A stretch of 64,000 bases of DNA from Aphidius gifuensis (lineage: Eukaryota > Arthropoda > Insecta > Hymenoptera > Braconidae): positions 7,688,001 to 7,752,000 of the forward strand of contig NC_057790.1 of NCBI RefSeq assembly GCF_014905175.1. The letters are read 5' to 3'. This document shows, one piece after another, positions 11,404 through 24,500 of this stretch (position 1 is its first letter; every line of letters begins with the position of its first letter). The notes below the pieces were generated by a model. The model saw only the letters and a list, made by a program, of their open reading frames with translations, had not been told where the DNA came from and did no database searches. The translations under genes and the position numbers were made by a program.

Positions 11404-11585
11404 CTACAAAACGTAATTTCAAGTTCTTTGAGCTGCCCGAGATAAAAATTTTACTTACGGAAAAAGTCTTGAGGCTCGAAAGATTATTGAGAGTATAAAA
11501 AAAGGCCTGATAAAGTACGAATTCAAAGTCAAAAGTATCATTTGACTGAAGCTTTAATTTCGGTCTGGAAAAAGTATTTAAATTT

Positions 11586-12474
11586 CCCAGGTAGGAAGTG
11601 ACGACGGGCACAAGCTTGGGATAAGCCTGATAACCCAGCTCTCGGGCCTGTGTCAGGCCTGAGACACAAGCCTGTGTCAAGTCTGGAATGCTTTCGATGT
11701 ATTTGCCGGTGTCAGACTAGTGTATCAGGTTTGACACAGGCTTGTGTTCCCAGACTGGACACAGTCTTTTGTTCCCAGGCTTGACACAGTCTTGTGTTCT
11801 CATGCTTGACACTGGCTTGCAAAAAAAATTATAAAAAAATATAAATAAACAATTATTATTAATTTATTAATTTGACATTATTATTTTTTACGCTATACAA
11901 TTTGTATTAACGATGATTACATGAACGAAAATAAACGGCGTAACGGGGGATCGATCCTATGTCTCTCACGTGAAACTCCAATGCTCTATCAAGTCAACCA
12001 CCATATTGATGAAAGAGTCAGTCAAAATTTTTTATATGAATAAATTTATTCGAGTGTCAATACACAGTCCTTGTAAAAACCTGGCACGATAGTCGAAACC
12101 TAATAATTGTTATTTAAAATTTCTATTTACAATTTATAGAACTAATTAATATAATATTTTTTTTTTTAATTGAATATATGCATAAGTCAAGTCCCGTGTC
12201 AGGCTTGGTAAAACGGACTTGACACAAGGCTCGTGTGAGGCCGGGGAAAACAAAAAAAACAGGCTTGACACAAGCTTGGATTATTGAGGCCTGTATGAGG
12301 CCGGTTAAAAACAACGGGGACATTCTTGTGTCAAGCCTGTGTTAACGATGCTCATGTGAGGCCGGTTGAAAACACCGGGGACAGTCTTGTGTCAAGCCTG
12401 TGCTCCCAAAGCTTGATACACGACTCTCGCACAAGCCTGGCACAGTCGTTCAAGCCCGAGAACTCCTACCTAGG
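11586..12474. mobile_element. TIR element (CCCAGGTAGGAA), solo copy
   Basis: Ends CCCAGGTAGGAA and TCCTACCTAGG. The arms hold many copies of CTTGTGTCAAGCCTG in both directions; a tRNA-like segment sits in the centre. Same family as the much larger nested copy at 21447-27772, and related in its end motif to the CCCGAGTAGAAA element. Confidence 0.75.
11941..12008 (-). other. tRNA-like segment in CCCAGGTAGGAA element
   Basis: Minus strand: TGGTTGACTTGATAGAGCA (A-box-like D-arm) and GGATCGATCCCCC (B-box-like) 68 nt overall. Good internal promoter motifs but poor acceptor stem. Confidence 0.5.
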
Positions 12475-13167
12475 TTATAACTTTTGCCTGGATACGTTGT
12501 GAACATTAAAAAGTACCGAAAAAATCCTGTACCTTTTCAAAAGTCTTATTTTTCCATATTTTTCCATACTAAAAAGTAGTGATGTTGGCAACCATCAGGA
12601 TCGGCCTTATTTCAAAATTCCGAGTCTTATATTATTCTAGACTTCTCCGTATACCTAAAATTTTTATTCCGGGTGAAAATCTATAAATTCGATTTATTTT
12701 TTTGTCATGTAATAGTGTTTATCATGATTATTGTATTTATGATGTACTGATTGAATGATACATTTAATTATATCATGAAATAAAGTGAATTTTAAAAGAA
12801 TCTATGTTTTTTTACTTTCAATTTGTTATCTACTTTTTATATTTTTTTATATAATCATACTTTTAACATTTCATTCTTGTAATATACCGAAACTTTTTAA
12901 TGAAAAATAGTTACATCGAATTGAATGTTTTTGATCACTTTTATCATAATATTTGAGTTCAAAAATAATTTTTAACATTCCAACATTATAAAAAAGCACA
13001 TAAAAAAGATCGGGGACATATCGAAAAAACACCAATAGTATATTGTGATGCAAGGGCGACATGGACGTGAATCCCGCCCGCTTGTGTGGCAGCACGAGAC
13101 GCATACGCAGATGAGCCGAGGTGAGGTAAGCGAGACGAAGCCCCCCCAGAATTAAAAAAAAAAAAAA
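12475..13167. other. No gene seen
   Basis: AT-rich intergenic DNA. A more GC-rich patch at 13025-13145 (TATTGTGATGCAAGGGCGAC...) resembles 42640-42760, so it is probably an old dispersed repeat. Confidence 0.4.
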
Positions 13168-13265
13168 TAATAATTTGTTGAAAAAAATTAATAATTTGTT
13201 GAAAAAAATTAATAATTTGTTGAAAAAAATTAATAATTTGTTGAAAGAAATTAATAATTTGTTGG
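13168..13265. repeat. 21-bp tandem repeat, about 5 copies
   Basis: Unit AATTAATAATTTGTTGAAAAA. Because 21 is a multiple of three, the array reads as a repetitive frame on the minus strand, which should not be taken for a gene. Confidence 0.9.
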
Positions 13266-13965
13266 AATAAAAATTACATAAAGACAAAATTATTGTCAAT
13301 ATTTTTTTTATTATTATGGCACACAATTAAAAACATATTGATGAAAAAAAAAAATATAATGAGAAAAAAAAACAAAATTTTTATTACTCAATGACGAAGC
13401 TAAACAAAAATGAAAACTGAATAAGAAGAAAAAACAAAATTTTCATGACACCTTTTTCAGTGACTCCACTTTATAAAAAAAAATTACTTCTAGTTTTCAA
13501 AATTAATAAACAAAAAAAAACTGAATAATAAGAACAAAAAATTAATCAAATTATTCCACAAGTTAGTTTTTGTTTATAATAATTTAATATCACTTTCTTT
13601 GCACTGTTTTTTATATATTCGTTCACAACAGGTCGACAGGTTTCAACAGTCAATAGTCAATTAAATAAACACGATAAACACATCACACATTCACTGCGCG
13701 CACACACACACACTGACATTTTCTCTTTTCAATGTGGATAGCGGGCGAGAAACACGTTTGTCGCCCTAGTGCTGCAATGAGAGGGCGGGAAACACAAGTT
13801 TATCAGTAGTTATTAAGAGGGCCGCAAACAGTCACTTTGCACCACAAGTACAGGGCGAGTATGAGGTCATTCCGATAGGGAGAGGCCAAAAAATATATAA
13901 TAACAGGCAAAAACAAAAACTATAATTTTTGTAGTAAACGAGCTCACTAAGGTAATAATTGAGCC
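13266..13965. other. No gene seen
   Basis: A-rich and T-rich low-complexity DNA with a short (AC)n run at about 13700 and a GGGCG-containing patch at 13740-13860. No frame or repeat boundary could be supported. Confidence 0.35.
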
Positions 13966-14243
13966 CCAGGTAGAAATTAGTCTTGAAGATCGAGGCTCAA
14001 AGCCGGATCGACATCGGCAGCGAGCTCTATTCTATGTCGAAATGTTACGCTATTCGACGTCGAAACGAAGCTAAAACGAGTTAAAAACGAAAGTTGGAAA
14101 AAATGTGTGTGTTAGCAGTACGCACGATGGAAGTGCAACTTCTTTCGCAGTCTATCAAGTAATATTTGTAACAATTTAATAATATTAACAATCGATCGAT
14201 TCATGATGATCATAATAATAATATTAATAATAGTAATAATCAG
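13966..14243. repeat. Repeat fragments: CCCCAGGTAGAAA end and AACTTCTTTCGCAG module
   Basis: 13968 onward begins with an end-like motif of the CCCAGGTAG group but no partner end was found. 14128-14215 (GTGCAACTTCTTTCGCAGTC, then TATCAAG, TTTGTAAC, TTTAATAATAT) matches the reverse complement of 32870-32935 almost motif for motif, showing a dispersed repeat that leads into AAT-rich DNA. Confidence 0.5.
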
Positions 14244-14702
14244 GCTCGGGAAGTTCGTCTGTTATTTCAGATCGCCGAAAATACTATGGCAACATAGTGA
14301 AATATAGTTAGAAAAAAAGACGATCTGAACCTCGTACATCCGAAAAATGGCCTCAAAAAATGGCCTTTTAAAAATGGCCTTATTTTTTTTGGCTTCTTAA
14401 AAATGGCCTTTTTTTTGGTCTCTTAAAAATAACCTTTTCTTTGGTCTCTTAAAAAATGGCCTTTTAAAAAAAGCCATATTTTTTGAGGGAAGAGAATTTC
14501 TTCGGGAGAAAGAATTTCTTTGAGTCAAAAACATAAGACCTTTTTTGAAAGGCCAAAAAAAATAAGGCCATTTTTAAGAGGCCATTCTTCGATGTACGAG
14601 TTTCAGATCGTCTCTTTTTCTAACTATATTTCACCATGTTGTCATGGTATTGTCGGCAATCTGACAGACGATAACAGATGATAGCAGACGAACTTCCCGA
14701 GC
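14244..14702. mobile_element. 459-bp MITE (GCTCGGGAAGTTCGTCTG)
   Basis: Ends GCTCGGGAAGTTCGTCTG and CAGACGAACTTCCCGAGC are exact reverse complements. Arms extend through TTCAGATCG and TAACTATATTTCAC. The centre has repeats of AAAAATGGCCTTTT. No coding capacity. Confidence 0.8.
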
Positions 14703-15390
14703 ATACACTGAGAAAATTTTTTGATAAAAAAAAGAAGAATATTTCTCGATAATAAAAATAAACTTTTTGGCAAGAAAATTTTTAAAGGAAGAAATAAATT
14801 TTTTTTTTATAAATTATAATTGTTTTGTAAGGAGAAAGAAAAACGTCTTAAAATAATCGAAGTTTGTTTATTGCATGCAGATGGCGTTTTGTGTCGGACG
14901 ATAGATCGTTTTCATCAAGAAAAAAACTTCTAAAAAGTATCCCCACCACGCCTTGACACTAACACGAATACGTTCCCGACTACATTCTTGTTTTGAACGG
15001 CAGGGGGTATTATTTAAGAAATAGACTTCTAAAGTTATGCCACGTGGTGTTTTTAATCAAACGGTGGCTGTTTATAAAAAAACAATCGTCATTTATTTAA
15101 AACGATGTAATGATTCGTTTCAAATGATAGATGACTCAATATAAACAATAAAAATAATGAATTAAATAAATTTTAATTTGTTACAAACAAAAAAGCGTTT
15201 TTAAGGAATTAATTTTTTTGTTTAATACAAACGATTTATATTTCTAATCAAACTAATGATATGTTGAAAATGTGAAGAAAAAAAAAAAATTTTTTTTTTC
15301 ATAGTTAATTATTTATTTTGTTGTTAATTCAATCAATTTTCAGGTGATTGATATTTTTTTTTTTTTTTTTTTTCCTTAACTAAATATCTA

Positions 15391-15458
15391 AAGACGGGGA
15401 TCGAACCGAGAACCTTTGGGGCGGGAGACGAGCGCGTTATCCGATGGACCGCGAGATC
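15391..15458 (-). other. tRNA-like segment (tRNA-Arg-like D-arm)
   Basis: Minus strand: CCATCGGATAACGCGCTCGT resembles the D-arm to anticodon part of arginine tRNAs, and CGGTTCGATCCCCG is a strong B-box/T-arm. The acceptor arms do not pair, so probably not a working tRNA. Confidence 0.55.
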
Positions 15459-15556
15459 GAATGTAGAAATCGAAAATTAATTATGATACATAAAGAACTT
15501 TGGAATTGACAGAAATATTCATTTTTTCCTTCAAATAATAACTTGTTACTATTTAA

Positions 15557-16115
15557 TTAAGGTTGCTTCCCAGAGATTGAATTTCTATTAAATTTTTTTT
15601 TTTTTTGGCTTATTTTGTAAATGAAATAATTATCTATCTGGTAAATTTTTTTCAATTTTTTCTGACGTGGATCTTTTGAGATAAATAGTCTCAAAGTTGA
15701 TAACTTTTATACATGAGGATAGGGCGGAACCTCACATTTTGATTTTTAGTATATTCGTTGTCTATTAAAAAACCTTTCATTTACTACAAAATTTTAGTGA
15801 TTACAAAGATACATACGATAAAAAATTTTGAATTTTTTCTGACGTGGATTTTGAAAAATAAATAACTTTAAAATATTAAAACTTTGCTAGTTGCGCGGCA
15901 CACTGACATGAACACAAGCATGGTTTTGGCGTACGACGTAAACTTTGTTTGCTAGTGTGTTGCCGCGCACACACATACTACTAAAGAACTTGGTTTTTTC
16001 ATCAGTGGCGCCACAAAAATTTCAGGACACGGGAATAAAAAATAGCGTTATTAATATACGGGCCCTTCGTGGCATAAATATTGGTTCGGTGATGCGACTG
16101 GGAAGCAACCTTAAT
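15557..16115. mobile_element. MITE (AAGGTTGCTTCCCAG)
   Basis: Inverted ends AAGGTTGCTTCCCAG and CTGGGAAGCAACCTT, with AATT on both sides as the likely target duplication. Internally TTTTTTCTGACGTGGAT occurs twice. About 550 bp, no coding sequence. Confidence 0.75.
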
Positions 16116-16290
16116 TGATTTATTAACATATTTTCTTTCAAATAAATGATATTCAATTACAATTATTGAATGAATTAAAAAATAAAGTTTAATATTTTTT
16201 TTTAAAAAAAAAACGGTATTTTTACAGGTCTAAGTAACTTTTTTAATAATTAATGAATCGACTTGAAACTTGGCATATAGTTTTGTTATA

Positions 16291-16829
16291 GTTTAGCGAT
16301 AATAAAAATGACATTAACAATATTATCTACTTGTATTGTTTTTTTTTTATTAATTTATTGAGTAATGCCGGTCGGAAAATACATTTTTGAATTGAAAAAC
16401 TTGTCAGTGGCAACATTGTTTATCCATATATCAAGAAGTTTTTCTCAAATTTTCAAATTTTTTTAGCAATAACTAACCAAGTTATTAACTAATTAACAAA
16501 GTGTGAGCTTTTGCTACGATCGTAGGTCCGTAGCAAACGTATGCGCACTCTCATATTGGCAGCGGCAGCCCACACTTTGTTAATTTATTAATAACTTGGT
16601 TAATTATTGCTAAAAAAATTTGAAAATTTGAGAAAAACTTCTTGATATATGTATAGTATATTTGAACAATGTGGCCACTGACAAATTTTTTAAATCTAAA
16701 TTTTTCTCGACACTTTTTTATCTTAAATGTCGAAAAACGTATTTTCCGACCGGCATTACTCAATAAATTAATAAAAAAAAATTATACAAGTAAATAATAT
16801 TGTTAATGTCATTTTTATTATCGCTAAAC
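16291..16829. repeat. Large palindrome, arms about 240 bp
   Basis: Left arm starts GTTTAGCGATAATAAAAATG; right arm ends in its reverse complement. Arms pair through ATGCCGGTCGGAAAATA, TTCTCAAATTTTCAAA and AACAAAGTGTG. The spacer (about 16505-16575) contains a small GC-rich stem, TTTGCTACG/CGTAGCAAA. Likely a foldback element; no target duplication was identified. Confidence 0.8.
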
Positions 16830-16957
16830 TGATATGGAATATGATATTCATAATTATAATATCAATCCTATTGATAATATTTAAAATATAAATATTGATA
16901 ATTTTATTAATATTATATAGTTTTGATAGTCAAAGTCAAATTTTAAACCATTTGCTA

Positions 16958-17790
16958 TATTCCGGGTAAAAAAATTAAGTCTTTTTGAGATCTCATAGAA
17001 ATCTTTTCTAAATCTCGTTTGCGAGACGGATAGACATTCCGACAAATTGAAGAAGAATTTTAAAAAAATTAGAGACGAATTAAAAATAAATTGAACTTGC
17101 ACCGACTCCGATTTTACGTTTTTTTTTAAATATGGGTTCTAAGATTGACCTAAATATGTGTAAATAAATTCCTGTGATTCAATGATAACACAATACAATA
17201 AGTAAACATTCAAATTTCAAAATTCAAAAATATCTACTTGCACCAGCTCTAATTCTGACGTAAAGTCCGACTCCGACCTTAAATACGGCTTTACATTTTT
17301 TTAAAAAAAAGGATTCTGAGATTGACCTTAATATTTGTGTAAATAAATTTTTTTTAATTTAAGAATAAGACAATTAAATAGATAAACACCTAAATTTCAA
17401 AATTCAACAGTATTTTCTCGTACCAGCTCTAACTTTGACCTTGAATCCGACGCTCCCTTTCTTTTAAATATGGATACTAAGATTGACCAAAATATGTGTG
17501 AATAAATTCTTTTCATTCAATAATAACACAATTAAATAAGTAAACACTTAAATTTTCAAATTAAACAATATCTACTTGCACCAGCTCTAATTCCTACTCC
17601 GACTTTGACTTTAAGTCTGACTTTACGTTTGTTTTTTATCAGTTCTGTCACTGGGAAATTTTTTTATCGTCTATAATTCTTCCTCAATTCTTCTTTAATT
17701 TGTCTCTGAAAAATCTCTATCCGTCTCACAAACGAAATTCAGGAGAAATCTTTATGAGATCCTAAAAACACTTAATTTTTTACATATGTC
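16958..17790. repeat. Tandem array inside inverted arms
   Basis: Outer arms pair (AAAAAATTAAGT, GAGATC, AATCTCGTTTGCGAGACGG against CCGTCTCACAAACGAAATT). Between them about four diverged units of 140-178 bp start near 17096, 17237, 17415 and 17577 with CTTGCACCAGCTCTAATT and share AAACATTTAAATTTCAAAATT-like ends. No gene. 17791-18088 beyond it is plain A-rich DNA. Confidence 0.65.
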
Positions 17791-18314
17791 ATAATTTGAG
17801 GGTTGCTGTGCAACTTTTATAAAGAACAGCAATATAAATGAATCTCAAAACAACAGAATACTATAACAAAAAAAAAATACTACATGTTCTTTTCCTCATT
17901 CTAACTTTGAAAAAAAAAAACAAAAAACTACGACATTTTAACTAGGCAAAAAAGTAAAATCATGACTACAACAACAACCAGTTCACCGTAAATCTTCGAA
18001 AAAAAACCAGCCGAAAAGTATTACTAGGAAAAAATTTAATTCCATTTTATCATCGATCATTACAATATTTTAATCAACAAATTCATCATTGGCCTTCGCT
18101 CATATACGTCATTTCTTTGGATTTAGGATTTTATTTTTTAATTTCCCATGCGTGCAATTGATCTATTCATTCATTCAAAACGCAAATGAGCTGATTAAAC
18201 AACAGATTATAAACTACACGATTCTCTACTGTGATCATGCTGCTGACAAAATCAATTCCTTGAATGTAAATAAACTGTCAGCGTGTTGTTGCATGTTCAC
18301 TCTCGATTATGAGC

Positions 18315-18351
18315 TATAAAGTGTGAAATAATTTTTATCCTGAATATCAGT
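18315..18351 (+). promoter_or_regulatory. Core promoter of receptor B: TATA box plus initiator
   Basis: TATAAAG at 18315 and TCAGT at 18347-18351, in the same arrangement and the same 34-bp spacing as in copy A. The surrounding 5' flank from about 18089 is shared with copy A. Confidence 0.55.
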
Positions 18352-18581
18352 ACTAATAATCTATTTCATATCTACAAAAATGAGGATTCTTCATGTGAAA
18401 TATTTTTTGATGACGTTAAAATTGAATAATGTATTATGTTTAGTTACAATTTGTACTCAATACGAATTTTTTTTCAGTATTGAACGGCACTGAGTCCTGT
18501 ACAGTTGAAAAAAAAAATTTTCAGCTAAAAAAGGTGTGAAAGTCATTCCAAATTAATGTTCATGATACTCTGATAACAAAT

Positions 18582-21500
18582 ATGGATTATTTACGGAATA
18601 ATAAAGTACGGGCATCAATCGAGCAAAGATGTGTACTAATTCATTTAATTTCATTGGACAATGTCGACATTCAGCAAGGAAAAAAAAAGCAAAAAGTATA
18701 TTCAGAAAAGAATCTTAAACAAATATAGTTGAAGAATTTAAAAAAAATTATCACGCAATAATTATTGACAAACAAAAGGCAGAATCATAACTCCTGTTCA
18801 TAATTAACGCAGATTCCACGGACCCTAAGATGACTGTTGGTATACGTAACGGACATTCATTTTTTCGGAGTTTCAGCGGAAAAATTGAAATGCAATTAGA
18901 AATCTCAAAGATCGATAGAGAATATTTTAAAGTTCTCAAAAAAGCCAAAAGTAAGATTATAGTTTGTGGGAGTATAATAATGTGCAACAACATGCGAGGT
19001 GGTTCTCGTGCACGAATACTTTTTTCTGTATGGTGATTTTTTTTCCAATAATTTGATGGTCAACTTCTAATAAAATACTTTTGCGTTAATGAATTTCAAT
19101 TTTTTATTGATTGTAGAGTTCAATGAAGAGGCTCACTATAACGCCTCTTGGTGCCTGTACTTCACGTTACCATTTGAAAACTGAAAATTAAAATTATTCC
19201 AGTTCAGCCCAAGTTGAATTGAGTTATTTTATCCATTATTACTTTTTTTTCTTGATTCCCGATGTTTTCTTCTAAGTGATGGCGTATACATGTTTTTACT
19301 TTTTCAATTTACTTGCTTTAACTTTCAATTAAATGACTGTGGGGACTTTCTTTATGCTTAAAAAAGTCTAATGAATCGAAATTCCAATCAAATAAAATTC
19401 GTCGCGAACTAGCTTCACTTTGCAATCAGTAATTTTTCACTGCAGTGCAGCTAAGGCTCAGAGTCGTCTATGACATTTGAATTCCTTTCAATAAATTTGT
19501 GCACAACCTTTACAAAAAAGTTAGATAATAAAAAGTTAATCCTAAGTGCATACAGCAGTTTTAATAATTAACAATATAATTTTAGCTTCAAAAAAGATTT
19601 AATTGCATTCCAATGTTGTCGAAAAAAAACTCCGAAAAAATCGTTTTTTCGGTTTGTTCGAAATGTCGCTTTTAGTGTTTGTGGGAACAGTCGTATTCAC
19701 ACAAAAACAAATACCTACTTCAGTATTGAAAACAGAAGTCATGCAGGGTCGTGTTATTGAATTTTTTTTTCGGTGCATAATTGCTTTTTGAATTTCATTC
19801 ATCTATATAGAGATACAATTTTTATTATCTATTACAGGAAAATGAGAGTTTCTGGAATATTATAAAACCAATCGTAGCTGTGTCACAAATTTTTGGAAAT
19901 TTTCCAATAAGCGGTATTTACAGTTCTAAACCTGATGAATATGTTTTCAAATTTCGATCGTTTATTACGGGCTATTCAGTGATAATCATTTCACTTATCG
20001 GTATCGCTATTGCTGCAACTTTCAATGGAGCAATTCATTCTACGAAAGGTAAAACTTTTACGTTCAGTCTAAATTCTAGAAATTTTCAATCGTGAATAAA
20101 GTCAAGGCGTTATTTTTGTTTCTATTTTTTCAGACGACTTTTTTCTGAAGTTTTCACATACCGTTTCTTATGGATACAGTTTTTCGGTGATGATTATAAT
20201 ATTTTTTAAAACATCAAGTTGGATAAAATTACTAATAAATTGGCAACGTGTTGAAGAAAAATTGGTCAAGTTAGAATTTTTTAAACTTATTTCTATTCTT
20301 TTTCCATCTTTCCTATAAAAGTGGATTAATATTCAGTTCTAACATTGATGAATAGGAATCCCAATAATTGCGTTTGTTACACGGAGAAAAAAAAACGATA
20401 AATATTGTTGAGAAAACAGGACAAAAATTGTCGTGCCGCACAACAAAGTAGAGGCGAAGTTGAAACTCTATAATATTTGTTCTGCTGGTAGTACAGTTTT
20501 TGTTCATCTGGCAGAGTAATAATTGCCGTGCTGTTTAACAAAATTTGTCATGCTCCAAACAAAAATTAATAGACATACAACAAAATTTGTTATGCTCCAA
20601 ACAAAAACTGTCGAACATACAACAATTTTTGTATTCAGTTTAATAATTTTTATTATTCCACATAACGAAAAATTCTAAAACCATATTAAATTTTTTTTTT
20701 TTCAAAATTACGGAATAAATTTTCATTATGATAATTAAAAATAAAAAAGAGAGTAATTGAGGAATAAATGAATTCAAATTACGATGCTTTGATTTATTTT
20801 TCATATTTATAATTATTAAAGATTAAAATAAAAAATCTCTGCATTAAAATGACAGATGCAGGTTAAGTTTGTCATTTTCATATAATTTCATACTTTATTG
20901 TTGATGTGATTTGTTAAATATCAAGTTTTGTTATTTATCTAGTTGCTCACAAATATTTTAGTCTATAATTCAATTATTAAAATGTTATTGCAACCTGACA
21001 TCTTGGGATTAATTAATTTATTTTTAAAACGTCAGTCACACAAAAGCTGATCTCAACATAGACTGACTTAGGCAATTCCACACAATGCCATGTAGATATA
21101 CCGAGGTGTACCGAGGCACACGAACAAGACCGAGTCTTACCGATAACACCCGAAAATCAAATTGTTGAGCAGCCGAACAAATATTATTGGATGGTAAAAA
21201 TTGTTGTGCAGCTAAATAAAATTTGTTCAACGATACAATAAAATTTGTTGTAGCACAACAAATTTTGTTTAACGATAAAACAATTTTTGTTGCAGCACAA
21301 CAAAAAGTGACAGGATAGGATTCCGCTTCTAGTTTGTTGTGCTCTCACAACAATTTTTGTGGTTTTTTTTTCTCAGTGTAATTTTTCATCCGTTCAACTA
21401 TTTTCGGCGTATTTTTATCAACTAATTTCCACAAACAAATTATTCCCAGGTAGGAATTCTCCGGCTTGTGCACAAGTTGTTTATCAAGCTTTAGTAACCA

Positions 21501-24500
21501 AGGCTTGTCTCAGGCCTGGGCTTGTTGATTTTACCTGGTCTCACACAGGTCTTGGTAACTCATAGACGGTAAGCTGATGGAAAAAAACCGCCACAGAACG
21601 GCCACGTACAAATACCTGTTAAATGAGTTTTTTATATCCAGAACACGTTACACCTATTGTCAAGCAGTTTTTTAATCGTCTGTCCACAAGTACGACAGGT
21701 AAATAATATCGATAATTAATACAACTCATAATTGATTGGTGTTTGTTTAATACTTTTAATTTTATATTATGTTAAATTACTTTTAAACTCTCAAGCAAAT
21801 TAATTGTCATACAGCCACGATATCACTGAGAAAAAAGTTTCCGTAGATCAAAAAAGTGGATTGGAAGTGGAAACTTGATTTAAGTGGCACAAATAAAAAC
21901 CGAATAAAAAAAAAAATTTTTTTAAATAAAAATATTTTCACTAAATTCAAGTATATTGATTCTTCAATATCAAGAAACTATACTTGCGTTGAACACTTTG
22001 AGGATTTAAAACAAAAATGGAATTTCCTCTTCTAAAAAAATAAACTGTTGAATAAAGTAGAAGTTTGTTCATTGTCAAAGATTATTACCTCGGATTAGAT
22101 TATATGTGCTTTCTAGACGTGAAAAGATTTTTAGTGTCTGTCCTTAAATTCTTAGATAAAAAAAACTTTCGTTTTTTTGGAAAGGGTTATATACTCAATT
22201 TCAAAAATTTCATTGCTGAGAGTTTTTTTTTATTTTCTTTCAATTTCTTCAATTCCTCCAATTAAAAAAATTTTTAAGCATATTGTAAAAATATTTGCTT
22301 GTAAATGTAAAAAAAAAATTTCATAACGAAAGAGCCTACACTTAATTCAAGTGAAAGTTTTTGATTTTCAACAATTATACTCTTGTGTTGAATTGAAAGT
22401 TTTTGAAATATGTTTCAAAGTTTTTAACAAAAAAAAAAAAGGATTTTTTATTTTCACTGAGTATGTGTGTTTTTTTTTCACTGAAGTATGTGAGTGTTTT
22501 TTTTTTTGTTTCTAATTGTCCTGACCGAGACCCGAACCTACATCGACCTAAACCTATCTAAACCTATCGTCCTAGACCAGTGCGTTATCCCCTAAGCCAT
22601 CGCGCGTATATATAAAAGTGGAAATTTTCATTCTTATTAAGAATGATCTTCAATAAAAATCAAACAATACATTGTTTGGATAATAAATTAAATGAATGAA
22701 GAGATAAACAAATGGAAAAAAATTAAGAAATAAATGAGCTTAGAAAATTAAAATAAAAAAAAAAATTAAAATAATTGTAGCGAATGACTGAAAGTAATAT
22801 AGACTACAAATTGATTTATTTGGCATTCTTTTACAAGTAACATTTGCCAATGGCTCTTTTATTGATTATTAATATAAAGTTCATTTATTAATTGATAAAA
22901 AAGTCATTGGCGAATGGTTCTAAAAAAAAAATGTTAAGTATTATTAATTTAAATAAACAAAAAGCTATAGAAAAAAATTTAGCTAAGGAAAGGAAGTTGC
23001 CACATGTTAATTTAAACGAAATTAATTTTGCCAAAGAAATAAACATGCAGGCAACATCCTTTCCTTAGCTAATATTTTTCCCATAGCTTTTTATCTATTG
23101 AAATTAATAAATTAATAAATGGTCATAGAAAATGGTAGCTAAGGAAAAGAAGTTGTCACATGTTAATTTATACGAAATTAATTTTGCCAAAGAAATTAAC
23201 AGGTAAACAAACTTTTTTCTCAGTGTATTAATTTTTTGAATTGGAAAAAACACGAAATATGAGGCACGTTAAAAATAATAAGAATAATTCGTGTTTTTTT
23301 TCAATTTTCAAAAATTAATATCTCGGCCGTATGAGAATTAATTTGCTTGAGAGTTTAAAATTAACTTAATATAATATAAAATTAAAAGTATTAAACAAAC
23401 ACCAATCAATTATGAGTTGTATTAATTATCGATATTTTACCTGTCTTATCTGTGGACAGACGACAGAAAAACTGCTTGACAATAGGTGTAACGTGTCTTG
23501 GGTATAAAAAACTATCATTTAACAGGTATTTGTGTAGCCGTTCTGTGGCGGTTTTTTTCTATTAGCTTACGAACTATCAGTCTTGTGTCAAGCCTGTATT
23601 TTTTTATTTTACCCGGCCTTACACGAGCCTTGGTAGCGCAGGCTCGATACGAGCTTGTCCCCGTTCTTTTTACCCGGCTTCACCTGAGCTTTGTAACCTA
23701 GCCTTGTGTCAAGCTGATTCCCATTGTTTCACCAAGCCTGACACGAGACTTGACTTGTGCATAGATTTAATTGAAAAAAAAAATTAGCGTGTTTCGAGTA
23801 CTTGCAGGGAAAGTGAAACTTCTTTCGGAGTACACTGTAAAAAATTTTAGTTGAAGTTAAGACAAAAAAAAGATCTGGTAACGTTTGTTGGGGCGTGTGG
23901 CCCGCGTTACCGTTGAAAATTTTCAATACTCCGGCTAGGGCCGTGTTAAATTTTATCTCTTAAATGGTTTTTAAAATTAACAATACAATAATAGTACATT
24001 TTTTTTTATTTTTCTGAAAATCGATTTTTTTTTTTTTTTTTTCGTTCAAGTTAAGGCAAGCAATAACTTTTGTTAGAATCAACGGAAGGACTTCATATTA
24101 GGCTCAAAAAACGTGGTTTTTAAAACTCTATCGCCCCTCAAGGAGTTTATCCTGATTTCAATAGTCAATTTTTTCCAATTTTTGAAACAAAAGAGACATA
24201 AATATTTCAAAAATTCCATTTTTTACTATTTTATGAAAACTATAATTGTTTTTGAAAAAAGTTTCGACTAAAAGTTGTAGGATTTTACCACACATGCTTT
24301 TTAAGTCTTATACAAAGTATCTAGGACGATTTTCTCGAAAGTTAGAGCGTTTTTCAAAAATTATTCGAAAACTAGGACAGCAATAACTTTTGATAAAATT
24401 GCAGTAAAGACTTCGTATTAGGCTCAAACAACGCGTCTTTAGAAACTCCATCGCCCCTCATGAAGAAGAGCATTATCTGTTCAGTCACTTTTTTTTTTTT

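Larger units (their letters stand above)
14706..16290. mobile_element. Element with CACTGAGAAAA left end, right end not found
   Basis: The left end CACTGAGAAAATTTTTTGAT is of the type seen in several elements of this window. A tRNA-like segment is at 15391-15458, and a separate MITE is inserted at 15557-16115. No matching right end was recognised before the palindrome at 16291. No coding sequence. Confidence 0.4.
21563..23576. mobile_element. MITE (TAG...GTAAGCT ends) nested in the outer element
   Basis: Ends read TAGACGGTAAGCTGATGG and TATTAGCTTACGAACTA, arms of over 200 bp include CCGCCACAGAACGGC and its complement. Related at the ends to the MITEs at 25330 and 42772. Split by a further element at 21824-23225. 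Confidence 0.75.

Noticed and set aside
11198..11680. 160-codon minus-strand frame and its plus-strand partner at 11253-11498
   Set aside because: Runs across the GGATATATCC MITE end and flanks; repetitive WIYPG/IYPRYI residues come from the repeat.
12871..13326. Minus-strand 151-codon frame with repeated NKLLIFF
   Set aside because: Translation of the 21-bp tandem repeat.
13705..13720. Short (AC)n run as a regulatory element
   Set aside because: Ordinary microsatellite without context.
15391..15458. Functional tRNA gene
   Set aside because: D-arm and T-loop are good but acceptor ends do not pair; same for the other tRNA-like segments, so they are listed as tRNA-like.
18830..19036. 68-codon frame between exons 1 and 2 of receptor B
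   Set aside because: Equivalent positions in copies A and C are not open, and the exon 1 to exon 2 splice gives a clean frame without it.
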